64,000 nt of DNA from Serinus canaria (Eukaryota > Chordata > Aves > Passeriformes > Fringillidae), in assembly GCF_022539315.1 (NCBI RefSeq), contig NC_066314.1, forward strand, positions 61,365,543 to 61,429,542, written 5' to 3'. The notes under the pieces are model-generated. The model saw only the letters and a list, made by a program, of their open reading frames with translations. It was not told the DNA's origin and did no database searches. A program made the translations under genes and the position numbers. Positions 11,836-58,985 of this stretch are shown piece by piece (the first letter of the stretch is position 1; each line of letters begins with the position of its first letter).

Positions 11836-12047
11836 TATCAGGAGAAAGTTTTTCACCCTGAGGGTGGTTGGGCACTGGAACAGGCTTCCCAGGGAAGTGG
11901 TCACAGCACCAAGCCTGACGGAATTCAAAAAGCATTTGGACAATGCTCTCAGGCACATGGTGTCATTCTTGGGGTGTCCTGTGCAGGGCCAGGAATTGGA
12001 CTCGATCTTGACAGGTCCCTTCTAACTCAGCATATTCTATGATTTTA
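11836..12047 (+). mobile_element. CR1 LINE 3' fragment
   Basis: It matches the well-known 3' end of avian CR1 retrotransposons: the stretch encoding the last ORF2 residues, then the conserved GGTCCCTTCTAACTCAGC block, ending in the ATTCTATGATTTTATGA octamer-type tail at 12031-12047. It is 5'-truncated, as usual for CR1. It is on the plus strand, antisense to HIPK2 and inside its putative 3' UTR. Confidence 0.9.
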
Positions 12048-12306
12048 TGAACCCACAGAACAAAACCAATGTCCTAAATCCAGAGGAGACACTACAGAAT
12101 CATGCAGAGTATCCAGAGGCTTATCCCCACTACACATCTCACTATTTGCACGCTGCAATGTCACCACTAAAACACTTAAATCAATGTGAGCAATACCAAG
12201 AGAAGAAAAAAGTTTTTGACATCCCCTACAGTTTAGGATAGCAGCAATATTTAGTGTGAATTTCTCTGCTCATCAAGCTAGCTACTCGAAAAGATGTCAG
12301 AAACTT

Positions 12307-12326
12307 GAGAGAGAGAGAGAGAGAGA
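12307..12326. repeat. (GA)n microsatellite
   Basis: A short GA dinucleotide run followed by A-rich sequence, within the putative 3' UTR. Confidence 0.9.
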
Positions 12327-15300
12327 AAAAAAGAAAAAAAGAAGTGAATGGAAAGACTGAGTTCCACGGTGCATCCTCATTGCCTGGTGCTTATGACTCA
12401 TGGCTTAATTTAATTTCTGGAGTAGATGGGAGTCTCTTTCTCTCTTTAAAAAAAAAAAAAAATTATCTTTGGTTAAAGAAAAAGCCAGGTTTATTGCCCT
12501 TCAAATTGCTAATGGAATTGCCTTCAAACCAAATTACAATACTCAATCCCTTGAATATATTAAAAAAAAAAGAAAAATGTCACAGTCAAAAGTGTCCCTT
12601 TCTTGGAATGTTTTGTGTATTACACCAAAACTACTAGAGAAAGAGAGAGAATTAGAGACCTGCCAAAGGCCAATTTGTTGGGTACAAGCAGGTATAACCT
12701 GCCAAGGAAGATTCAATTGCATTTGCTCTCTCAAATGACTGGATTTAACCACTCTACAGTGAAATTTGCTTCCATTTGGGTTTTCCAGTCTGCTCATGTT
12801 AGTGGTTCTCTACCCTCCCTCCTGCATTCTGACCTGACGGCAGGCAACAGAACATCCTCCTGAGGAGAGACAACGTCTGTGCTCCCTTCTGCTTCCTGCA
12901 CAGGCAGAATGCAAGAGGACATAATGGGGAAAAGAACCACTTTTTCACTCTGCCAGCCATAAGCCACCCATAAAACTTCCAGTATCCAAACATTCTCCTA
13001 CTCCCTCAAATTTCCATACCATGTACTCCGTGCATGCAAGGAACACCAACTGAACCAAACCATGCCAATCCCATTTCCTCTCCAAAGGACTCTGCAAGCA
13101 AAACCAGCTGGCTATTGTTGTGTGTGGTACTGACAGCATGCAAAGCTTTTACTTCCTCTGCTGAAATGACTGTGTTTCCCCTATCACCAACCAACCCTTC
13201 ATCCATACAATTCCTTTATACAAGTGAGAGGGAGGAGGTGTTGCTCAGCTCCCTTATATCCAGCAGAAAACACAGCTCTCACACAGTGCTGCACCATCAA
13301 AGCAATCTGATGGCTGTGCTGTGCATCTCTTGTTATCAGCATCCCATCACCACGACGGCCTGGCAGACCAGCTACTCCAGGATGGACAATGTGAAAGGTG
13401 GCTCCTTTGACATGCACTGTAACCCTTCTCTCTGCCAGTCTGTGTTGATGTAACAGTTCCACTGCCAAATATCCCCCAAAATCAGATCTGAGCCCATGTG
13501 GGAGAGCAGGCCAGATGGATACACAGGGAAAATGCAATTAATACAAGTAAAACACTACTGTGATTGAGACTGCAATCTTCCATGCTTTGCTAATCTTAGG
13601 CCAGAGGAGCACATAAACAAGTATTTAACTTGAAGTTCTTTAGCAAAGCACTCAACTGCATGATTAACTTTTAGTCTTTGCTGAAGTCCTATAATTTTTA
13701 ATGGAATTCAAATTCAGTCACTGCTTCCCCCTATTCTAAAAGAGAAGGTGATGCAAATCAAATCATAAATACCTAAACTGTAGCAATCAGAACAGCATAA
13801 CAAAATTCCACAACAAATAATTGTAAAAGAAGGGAAAATCTACATCAGGAACAAAGAGAGGAAAGAAAAAAAATCAAACCAAGCATCCTGGTCTGTGGAC
13901 ACCTACGTAGTCTTCAGTGAGAGTGGAAGAGCAGGGGAGGAACACTGCCCTGTCTGCAGCCATGCTTTACCCAGCTAATGCCATCTGTGCGTGCCAGTGT
14001 GCTTTATCCAGTGATGGGAATGAGAGCCACCCTTGCAGCTCTGCTGTGGCTCCTTCAATAGCCCTGTTTCTGGAGAGCCATCCAACAGTGTCCTCCTTTG
14101 GGAAAACCAAACCCTTAATATGTAGTGTGGACTTGTGTTCTTTGCAAGGGCTCAATGACCATGGCTTGGAGCACAAATAAGTTTTAATCTTATATAAATG
14201 TCCTTTCAAACTAAGGGATGGTGAGCTGGACCCTGGGGCACCAAGGTCCTTACCTGCCTCTGATCCAGCTCTCCTGACAGATCATTATGTTAGCTGCTAG
14301 CAGGTGTTGGCCTCTGAATGAATGTTTCTGGATTTAGCCTGAAATGCAGATTTGACCCAGAGGATAACTCCTGTTCCTCAAGGCCATAACCACCCTCACT
14401 GAGTGGTCCCACTCCCCCAGATTAGTGGCAGAGTTTTCATCATTGGAATAATCTTGTTTCTCCTTCCTCCTGCAGTTCTCATAATCACAGTAACCCTTCC
14501 AATGCCACTGATGAAGAGAAATAAAATTAACAACAATAACAACAATAAGAGAAAAAAAAAACCCCACAAAGTTTAAGGAATGCATGTGCAATTAAAACCC
14601 AGAGTAAAATATAATAATAATAAAATAATAATCATAATCATAACAACCATACAATAAAATAACATTATCTTTCCTTTTCATGACATAAGCAGCATGACAC
14701 TCTCGCTCCCGAACTGGTGAGAGAGGAGAGGAATGCAAGAGAGAGAGCAGGGCTTTATTTTCCTGCCTCAGACGAAAGGGGACATGTCTTTCCAAAACAA
14801 GAGCGAGGGTAAGGTGCATAGGCTGCTGGGAGATTGCATCCTCATCTACAGTATACTGAGCTGGAATGAAGGACAGGCAGGAGAAGAAAACTGTGCAAAA
14901 GTAGCCCAAGAACCAGAGCTAGCAACCAGGAAGGTTATTTGGTGATTTGCCAGAAGACAATAGCCTTGTTGAACAGCCTGGGCATAGCAGGATCCCTTTG
15001 TCTTCCAGGCCAGCCAAGCACTTACCACAAAACAATATATTTGTGCTTGTCTTTCTGTCAGCTTTTCCAACCTGAGAGAGCCTCCTTCCTCACTGCCACT
15101 CAGGGAACCCATCCCTCACCACCCTGCCAACAAACCTGCTATTTTCCAGCATCTTGCAAAACACCTGACTACTCCATGCTCTAGTTACAAGGAAATGTAG
15201 AGTGGAACTGAGCAGCCCCATTAACTTCAGCTTTCATGGAAACGTTCTACCAAACTCCTTTCTCTCCTTCCTCCTCAGGACATCCACAGGCATGATGGTA

Positions 15301-16295
15301 CTGATGCACCAGTGCAAGTGCCATTACCAGGGAAACTCCCCGCTGAACCAAACCAATGACAGGAAAGGCTCTCTTTAGAAACTGTTGGAAAACAAAACAA
15401 CCATGTAGCATTCCTTGGTGTGGAGGACCAACCTACTCTCCAGTTCCAGGGTCACTCTGCCATTGCAGGCAGTTTTTCGGGGTGTAGGTGAAAAGAGAGC
15501 AGGGGAGGCACACAGTGTCACAGCTATGTTAGAGTGGGTAAGGCTCTATGTATTACAATACTCTTTTCACTTAAGAAACCTGAGATTGACTCTCTCAACT
15601 GGATTTTCTCATGCTTGCTTTGGGACTCCAGCCCTTTCCTGACCCTTTCTCATCAACAGACACAGTGAGAGATGTTGGCAACAACTAGTGTTTCCCCCTA
15701 TCAAGGACTAAATTTTTGTTCCCATTTCAGACACGTGACCAGGATAACCTGATGATGAGGGGGGACACTGTCCTCCCACTCCATCGAGAACATAGGCAAA
15801 CAGCAGAATGAGAATTCAGTTTCCAGGGAGGAAACCTGCTATTTCAACAGGACAGAAACAGACCAGTCCACAAATGAGTCCCCAGACCCTCTGGGTCCTC
15901 ACAACCGACCTGGTTGCTTCTAGCCCATCCAGTGCTTGACAAAACACCCAGTTATATGCACTTCTGACCCCAAGGAGCCACCCCAACACCTCGCCAAGTG
16001 AGCTACAATTGACGACGTGGGAAAAAAACCCAACTCCACCAGCAGGAGAAAATCAGCAGTAACAACCCCCCTCCCCCCCCCAAAAAAAAAGAGAAGAAGA
16101 AAAAGAAAGAAAAAGAGCTGAGAGTAAATTCCAACTAGCCTCAGTCAGTTTCTAGGAGTACCAGTGGAAGTAAACCCTTAAACCGCGTCTGTAGTTTGGT
16201 AAGGCACTACGAGGGAATGATGTAAAACTAAGACTGTGACAGTTGTAATGGCTGTGCCGAGGAACACATCACAGAGAGAAGGCAGCATCTGCACT

Positions 16296-16316
16296 CACAC
16301 ACACACACACACACAC
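16296..16316. repeat. (CA)n microsatellite
   Basis: About ten CA units, within the putative 3' UTR. Confidence 0.9.
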
Positions 16317-16456
16317 CTGGACAATCACATTGTTACATGCCTATGTTATATCACTTTTCTTTGTGCAATCACATTGAGGAATAGTCTATTGGTATCGTTG
16401 AAGTTCAACACAAAAGAGTAAAAAGGGGTATGACCTGTATAGTGCTACATTCTACC

Positions 16457-16481
16457 GGGGCTGGGGGCAGGGGGTTGGGGG
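16457..16481 (+). other. G-quadruplex motif
   Basis: Four plus-strand G runs of 4, 5, 5 and 5 bases separated by two-base loops (CT, CA, TT). This fits the strict G-quadruplex pattern with short loops, so a stable fold is expected. The G-rich strand is the template strand for HIPK2; the mRNA would carry four C runs, a pattern bound by poly(C)-binding proteins. Confidence 0.85.
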
Positions 16482-17086
16482 CAGCTAAAATGTATCCTCC
16501 TATACTAAAATGGCTAGGGATTGAAAAGGAACACTTCCAAAAAAACAAAACAAAACAAAACAAAAACCTAGAAAAAAAAAACAACTGAAATCCAACATAC
16601 ATTATTAGAGATCTTGTTTAGGAATAGCATTTCTCAGGGATTTATCCAGTGTGTTCAAGAAAAGGGAGAAACACCCCCATTGCTTCTGCTCTCAACCAGT
16701 GCTGCATGGCCTGTTTGCCCAGGTGTGTATAAGTGTAGCAGTGTTAGGCCCAAATTTAGAGCACTGGGACAATGTGTTGTCCTCCACCCTCAGCCTCCCT
16801 TACCCACTTTTTCTGTTAAAAATCCCGCCAAACCTATGTATACTCTGGGATACAAAAAATGCTGTATAAACCCTTTGAAATGCTGGATAAATCCCTAATC
16901 CATATACCTACAGAATTAAAAACCTAATGGATTTCATTTTAGGTGTTCTGGACAACAAATTTCTAAATGTAGCTCACTATTGGATGAAAATAACCTTTAA
17001 AAGTCTGTTGGTGAAGTTCTTCAAAAGACAGGACCCGCTGGAGGGTCCTTCTCCTTCTCTCTTTCTCTCTAGTTTGGTGCAGAATG

Positions 17087-17111
17087 TTTTTTTTTTTTTT
17101 TTTTTTTTTTT
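17087..17111 (-). repeat. A25 tract in the HIPK2 transcript sense
   Basis: Twenty-five consecutive T on the plus strand, i.e. A25 in the mRNA, about 235 nt after the stop codon. In mRNA sense an AATAAA (17116-17121) precedes the tract by four bases. A known hazard of such tracts is internal oligo-dT priming, which produces false 3' ends. Confidence 0.95.
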
Positions 17112-17343
17112 GTGGTTTATTTTTTTCTGTTCTTTTTTTCCATTTTCTTTTTTTTTTTTAAATAAAAATTGTAGAATTGGTTTTCCCCCTTCTTTCCTCT
17201 TTTTCTTTTCTTCCTAAAGTCTCCTTCGTTCAAGTTTCACACGAGCCTCCCATTGCATTGTTAGTTTGTCATGTTCTTCAATACAAAAGCGGCTGCCTCA
17301 CTCCCCCCGGGCTGGGTGCGTCTCTTGCTCTTTATTCCAGTGT

Positions 17344-51694
<34,351 letters not shown>

Positions 51695-54600
51695 TCAGCT
51701 GGTGCCATTGTGACACTCACAGAGCTGCTACCAACAAGTGTCACTTCTCTGACAGAGCTGAGGCACTCACTGGTCACTGGCACGGTGCCTGCTAACCAAA
51801 CATCAGTCGGTGAATATTTAGCCTTACAGAAGACTACTGTGGCCATATAGAGCCAAGTGACAGTCTTACATTTGGCAGCATTTTGTAAAGGAGGGAACTA
51901 CCACTGCTTTCATCCAGCAAGTGGGAATATGAAGACACCCAATCAAGGCCCCCACTCAAGGCTCTCAGGCCCAGCTCGCTGTCCTGTGGAGAACTGTGCA
52001 GTTCCCCTGCAGTGAAGCATCCTCTGTTCACACAGCTCCATGGGCTCACAAACAGCCAGACATTAAATAATCATTACAGAACTGGTATAAAAGGATTGCT
52101 GAATTTTTAAACAAATGGCTGTAACAATAAAATAAAGAAATAATGTAATTAGATCTATTAGACCTAAGCCTTTTCCCTGGGAGGAAGTAGCCAAGAAGCC
52201 TTCCTTTCCCAGTCTGTCCCAGGCACCTAATAAGATTTCTTTTTCCCTTTCAGCCCAAAAAGCCAAAATGCAGCAGCTCTCCGGCTATGCATTTATTGCC
52301 AGCTCCAGGAGCACCTTTGCTCCCTCCCCTTCCAGGGGGAATCTGTCCCACTGCCTTGGGATGGTTGGAATCCTTCTTCACTGATGCTGAAAAGGTCTGC
52401 AGGATGAGGTTAGATGAACTTGCTCAACTCTCAGTGACCATGGTGAGGTGAGATGAATCCTGACCTATGTGCCCCAAATGTTCTGCATTTCAAAAACTTC
52501 TGTGTGAAAGAACCAAAAATATTTTCCAAATACTGAAAACCTTATGCACACAAACACCTTCCTTACTTATCCCACCTCTGCCTAGATGTCCACATGCAGT
52601 TATATGACACAGTTCCTATTTATACAAGGATCTCTCCCTAAAGCTTCTCTCCTGTTCTTGCAATGCTTCTAAAGCCCCAGCTTCTGGTGTCATGGGATGT
52701 ACAGCAGGAAAAATAACTTACTCGCCCATACTCCTCTAACTATAAAGAAAGAAAAAGCAGAAGACAGATAAAATAAACACACACTGCTCTAAAACTTCCA
52801 TAATTTTAAATATAGCCTTGGGATTTCTCAGGCCCTTTTGCATATTTTGGAAATGCCTGGGTTTGGCTATTGAGCAAATCAAGTGCCACCATCCAAAGCT
52901 CAAAATAGGACCCATGGTTCCCACTTCTCCATTTGTCATCAGGATAAGATCTGACACTAGTGAGATCATACTAAGGATTACCAATTGCAGTGGAAAATAT
53001 TATGTTTAATCACACCATTACACAGTCATGTCAAGACAAGTCCATAGCCAAGAAACCAAGCAAAATGGTAATTTTTTTCCAAAGAAGCAAAGACTCTAAA
53101 GCAAGAATCCATGCCCTGTCTTCAGTCCACAAACTCCCCCAGTTTTGGGGGGACTTGTAATGATGAAAGTCCCAAACTACCTCTTCTTAAAACAGCAATG
53201 CAGAATGTAAAAATAACAGGAAATTCTGGGATTTTGAAGTTAGAATTCTTTGTGCCATTCCCACAAAAAACAAGTAAAAAACTTAAAAAGTGGCTACCTC
53301 TAGCCATTCTAGCTTCATCTGTGCTTCTAACTGTCATACCCTACTGCTCTTTAGCCCACTGTGACAAACTTTTTATTCTAACAGCAATCTCTCCTCAGGA
53401 ACAAGGGGTTAATTTCCTTCTTTTCCTCCCTATTCCGTCATCCCTGTCATCCCTACACACTACCCGACACCTAGACAAAATGCAGAGAGAAAAAGACAGC
53501 TATGGTGACCTGAATCTCATTACTATGTAAATCCTGCATTCAAAGCCATCTGCCTCTCCCTGCCTGCCTTCCACATTGTGAAGGAAATGTCCCTGGTCAC
53601 TAATGAGAGCTCAGCCACAAATCTCCTCAACTTCAGATCCCTCCCACTAACTCAAGTGGAGGGGTGGACTATAGGGATATTCCCAACATGATTTTGTGTA
53701 GAAAACTCCTTGTGCATAAAAAAACACTTGCACTGCTGTCATATGCAGCACACACCTCCCTCCTCTCTCCCCACACTTAGTCTGCCAACACCTTCAGACC
53801 CCTGCAAGAAGGGATGACCTAGAATTTGAGGTTCCAAACAAAATCTCTTAATTTTTTTTTTTTCTCCCAAGTCTTTGGCTGTCAAGTGGGTTTACCTGAA
53901 AGCCCCACTTTCTGGAGTAGTAAGGAGAGACTTTCTTTTTGACATGCAGAAGAAGTTTTCCATCTTTGCTATTGGGGAGAAAAGCACAAATCTATGTCCA
54001 TATTATTTAAACACAAAGAGTGAAATTAAACAGAACATCACTCATTCCATGAATTCTAACAGTGGTGAGAATGCCTGTGAGAAGGGGCTGCATCTAGGTG
54101 ATATGGTGTCCTACATATAACACAGCCACCACTTGCTGTGGTTTTCTCCCAGCCTTCATGTAATCATTGTGATTTTTCCATGGAGAGGGAGTGGCCCTAA
54201 GACAAAAGAAGTCTTGTTAACTTCATTAAATAGTCATTAAGACACCTCAAGAACAACAGGTAGTGGACATCACACGGGATTCCAGATTTTCAGCCAGCAG
54301 ATACCTCCTGTTTGCTGTGGGAAAGAGGGAGCTGCAGTCACCACGGGCAGGGCTCTGCCTGCTTGAAATGGCCAATGCCAAGCATTTTGGGGCAGGATGC
54401 CATGAGCCATGTAAGACACTGACAGAAGACCTTGGAATCTCCACTGTGGTGGATATTGCTCTTTATACTCAGTTATGGATGCATACATCCTTCTGCACAT
54501 GGTATCTAACATGCAACTCCTCTCTTCCTCAACATAAGCATGTCAGTCTTTTAAGACAAGGTGAGATCTTGACTTCCATCGCATGTTACAGCACAGAGTT

Positions 54601-57600
54601 CCACAGGCAACCTTCTGCTTTCAATAGCATCTTAGCTCAGCTGTTTAAAGCTTGATTTTCCTTCATCAGGTTTAAATTTGTCACCTCTCACTTTGTGTTC
54701 ACATAGATTGGTTTAGAGGTGAAGATGGAAATGACTGAATCACCAGTCCTTTACCACAAGCTGTTTTTATATCTTTGCCCTGTTCTCCCATGTCTGCAGC
54801 AGCTTCTGCCTTCTCAGTCTACCATCCCATGGACGTTTCAATCCACTTCCACTGCCTGAACCTGCAACTCCTCTTCCTGACATGACTGCTTGGAGACAGG
54901 CTGAACAGACCTAGAAAAAGTTAAACACAAGGATATTCCCCAGACTTATTTTACACTATTTGCAGAATGCTTTTGCATTCCAGTCTTCCCTAAGCTTAAT
55001 ATTTTGTTTGCTTTTGGAGTGACACAAGGCATTTCAGCAGATGTTTTATCTGGGAGATCCTCTGAGACACACAGTCCTTTCTCCAGAGAAGCTGCAGTTA
55101 ATTTAGGACATAGAATTATGCAGAAATAGTTCATTTTTTCTCTTCCAATGTTTACTGCCTTTCGGTACTGCACTGATCTAGCATAATGTTTTCTGTAATC
55201 TAGATCAAGTCCTTTAAGTGCTCCTCTCTCTTTCTGCAGCCTAACCTAAGACAGTATGTGGTATCTTGCATGCTCAAACACTTCACTACTGGTCCAGCAC
55301 TTTTTACAGATAAGGAATACATTAAATAACTCTGGTCCTAAAATGCACATGCAGTCCACTCCACAACTGACCCTTGTTTTCCTAAAAGCACTCAGGTTTA
55401 GCTCAGCAATAAAAACAGCGTAATTCTCTTTCCCAACGGGAAAGAAAACTGTTTTCATGTCTTAAACAGTTCTTGTGTGGGATTTCTGCAGCTGCTAGCA
55501 CTGTGTAACAAGGGAAAATGCCCTATGAAAATGTGCACATCCAAGTACTGCAACCATAAATCAGAAGGACGATTCACGCGACAACAGATCCTCCCAGAAA
55601 CCTTCAGCAGATCTCTCCATGACTGCACAGAGAAGTATTTTCTGTACCAACAATACAGGTTTTTTAACATAGACTCACCAAACCTTTTTTGATTGTGGTG
55701 AGGGATCTTGTCTGACAGCACACAGTGGAGCCAGCTGCCAGATACCTCAGTGCGTGCAGGAACATCCCCAGTTCCCGCTCTCCGCCCGTTTCTTGGCTGT
55801 GCATCTGCAGCACTCCTGGCACAGTAACTCCTGCCTCCAGTACAAGACACACAGAAGGAAAACAGAAAACTTTGCCCTCCTGTCCTTCCTCTCCCATGAG
55901 CTGCCCTCGATGTCTTCCAACAAAAGGCACTCCCCTCCTGCATGCACAGACACAACCTGTTCTACAGCTCACACAAATCACACCAGCACAGACCAAAGGT
56001 TTAGAAACCACTTGCCACCAGCCTGGGAAAGACTGAAGAGCCCTGCCAAGAGCCTCTGTCTCCAGGACAAAAGCAGCCATCCCATGCCCACTTCCCACAT
56101 CCCTACCCGTTTCCAACCAAATTACTTGCCTGGACAGCAAAGGGCGACCTGCTCCTCGGCTCAGCAGTGAGTCCAGTCAGTGCCCCATCCTTTGGAGCCC
56201 AGCTTGAATGTGCCTGTGTACACCAGAGAGCTGCTGGTGCTGGTGTCCTGGGCAGCAGGGTCCCCTTGCTGGCAGCACCTGCAGGTCCCCAGAGCCAGCA
56301 GGGCCACCTCATCATTTGCTTGCAGCTCACACACGACCCCGTCCTGCTCTCAGGCCTGCTGCTGGCGGAGTATTTACTTTAGCAACCCTGCTTTGTGGCA
56401 GGGTAATTTCATTGTCTGGTGTTTCTGTCAGGAAAATTAATTACCAGTCTAGCTTGCTGGCTTTTTCACCCACACATCACAGGACATTAAAAACAGATGC
56501 CAAAAAAAATTCATTTCCACAGACTCTGATTCAGAGAGCTGGGCTCTTTCTGAATTTTAAAACTTCCCTGCAAACTGCCCTCTCTTCAGGGATAATTTAC
56601 CACCTCTGGTAGGATCTCATGGCCAAGTGTGATAGTCTCAGCACAGTCCTTCATGGACAAGTATACACCTCAGACAAAAATGCAACTCAAAGCTTGATAC
56701 TTGCTGGCACCTTGAGCAGAGAGTGTTCCTGCTCCCAGAAGAAGGCTGGGGGCAGCTGAAGGCAGTGCAGACAGACCTGCAGTGAAGATGTCTCTGAGCT
56801 GGTACACACAGGTCCCTTCTCACTTGCTAAAGCCTGAATTCTGGGAAGCAGCAGCTTTCACATCTCCACTCGGGAAGCCCTGGGCAGAGGCAGAGAGGCA
56901 GAAGCTGAGCTCCTCTGCCCAAGCAGGGATGCACTGACCAGCTGCACAGCCAGGGCTTCACCCCACTCAGAGCTCATGCTCTCCCATGCACCAAGATACC
57001 TCTCGTGAGGACAAGGAACTGCATCCTTTGTGTGTCTTACAAAGGAGTTTTTATTCAAGTGATGGAGCTCTGTCCTCCTCTCAGATTAACCCTTTCTTTG
57101 GCATCTTTATGGACTCTTTCTCATACCTGCTCACTTGACTCTTTTGTATTTCGTGGAGGTGTCCACCTTTTATGTACTGTAGAATGTAGAGTACCTTTAA
57201 CTCTTAGGTAATGGAGGTGGAATGCACAGAAAACCTTTTTTTTCGTTCCTCTGTACTTCTCAGACTCCACATCATTTCTTAAGTGAAGGAATGTAAAAGG
57301 AGACAGGCTCATATTCTGGAAGTAAAATGTTACAGTTGCTATCTCCCTCACCCCTCCACCTCTCCACTCACACAGAACCTGGAAGGGATGCAGATATCAA
57401 ATATGGATGACCAGACTAAGGCCATCATCTCCTCCAGGGCTGGGCATCTGCAGACTTTTGTGTCTGTGATAAAGGCAGCCACCAGGGCCAGAGCATAACA
57501 CACCTACAAGCCCCAGCAGCTCCTGCTTGCTCACTCCCCATCCCATGCAGTGGGCAGGAGAGCAGCCCCTGGCCCCACTCGTGTCACTCAGCAGGGAAAC

Positions 57601-58164
57601 GCTGGGCTCCCCCTCATTGCTGGATTTCTGCATCTCTCCTGCATCCCTGCATGAGCAAGGGACAGCCCTGCTAGTCAAGACTCATCCCAGAATATGCAGG
57701 CACACTGTGCCTTTCAGATTCCAGCATAAAGTTCCAGCCACAGAGAGGTCAGTCAGCACAGGGTTATTCCTGAGGGAGGGAAAGGACCCCAGAGGAATGC
57801 CACCCAGTTGGTCACAGTATGCTGTCTGCCCACAAAGATGTATTGGTTTGAGTGACAAAGAAGGACAGTGCCACTACAGGGCCTTCTAGCAGCCTCTGTA
57901 TTTCACAGGTCAAACACAGGGACACCTGGTTCCTGGGAAGGACTGTGGGTGTAGCCAGAGCCATTTCCAGGGCTGCCAGGCCACCTGTGCACCCACCACT
58001 AGAAGGGAGCTCCAACACTGCACTGCTCACATTGCTCTTGCCCATCCCTCAAGATTAGTCTGCAACATTTCAAAAAATATCTGAATCAGCTCAAAAGACT
58101 GGAAGCTGGATCCACTCAGCCCTCAGTGATGGTTTATGTTACAGAACATAAATATAAACTGGGG

Positions 58165-58985
58165 GCTGGTAACCAGTGAGGTACCACAGGGGTTTATCCC
58201 AGACTGGTCTCATTTAAGATCTTTATCGCTGACCTGAGGAAGAGGCAGAGTGCATTCTCACCCAGTTTGTAGGGGATGCCACACTGGAGATACCTGGCCA
58301 TGCACATGAGGGGAGGGCTCCCACCCAGAGGGATCTGGACAGGTGGGAGGCATGGTCTGAAAGGGACCTTCTGAAACACAGCCAGGAGAAATGCCAGGTC
58401 TGGCCCCTGGTGACAGTGGGGAACGGCTCAGCTGGAATAGCCATGAGCACCTTGACTCAAGGGGCAGTGGGCTAGAAAGGAAGACCCTGGCAGCATCAGG
58501 ACCAACAGCATCCCTGAAACAGGGTCAGCTGACCAGGGAATGTGGTAACCCACCTCCAGCCACATCTGGACACCACGCTTGGTATGGGGATCCCAGTGGG
58601 AGAGAGAACTGGAGCAACCTCAGTGTGGGGAGGGAGAACCATGGTGTCCATGCCAGCAGCCTGCTCCTCCTCCTCTGCCACATGGAGAAAATGGTGCCAG
58701 GCTCTTCCCTCAGGTGGGCAGCAGAAGGCAGAGATGACAGACAAACTGAAACAGGAGAGGATCCCTCTGGGGATGGAATGGGGAAAACACCTCCACTGTG
58801 CAGATAAACGAACCACCAGCACAGGCTGCCCTGAGAGACTCTGCAGTTGCTAACCTTGGAGGCTTTTAAGACCCAGCAAGATGAAGTCCTGACCTTGATC
58901 TCATGGCAGACTCTACCTTGACCATCAGGTTGGACTAAATGACCTCCCAGGGCCTTCTGTCACCTGAACTTCTCTAACTCTGTAA
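58165..58985 (+). mobile_element. CR1 LINE fragment, decayed
   Basis: Phrases of CR1 ORF2 are readable on the plus strand: the block around TCTTTATCGCTGACCTGAGG, then GGGATCTGGACAGGTGGGAG, then the 3' part with GGTTGGACTAAATGACCT and a degraded octamer tail. Many indels and stops break the frame, so it is an old, 5'-truncated and probably internally rearranged copy. It is antisense to HIPK2. Confidence 0.75.

Larger units (their letters stand above)
4680..17343 (-). other. HIPK2: Putative HIPK2 3' untranslated region
   Basis: From the stop codon leftwards there is no further coding exon and no unrelated gene, and the sequence is mostly AT-rich as in long vertebrate 3' UTRs. Human HIPK2 is known for a 3' UTR of roughly 11 kb, so a similar span here (11.5 or 12.7 kb, depending on the poly(A) site) is expected. 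It contains an antisense CR1, several microsatellites, a purine/GC repeat block, a quadruplex motif and an A25 tract in the sense of the mRNA, each listed separately. The extent is inferred from signals and family knowledge; no transcript evidence is available. Confidence 0.55.
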
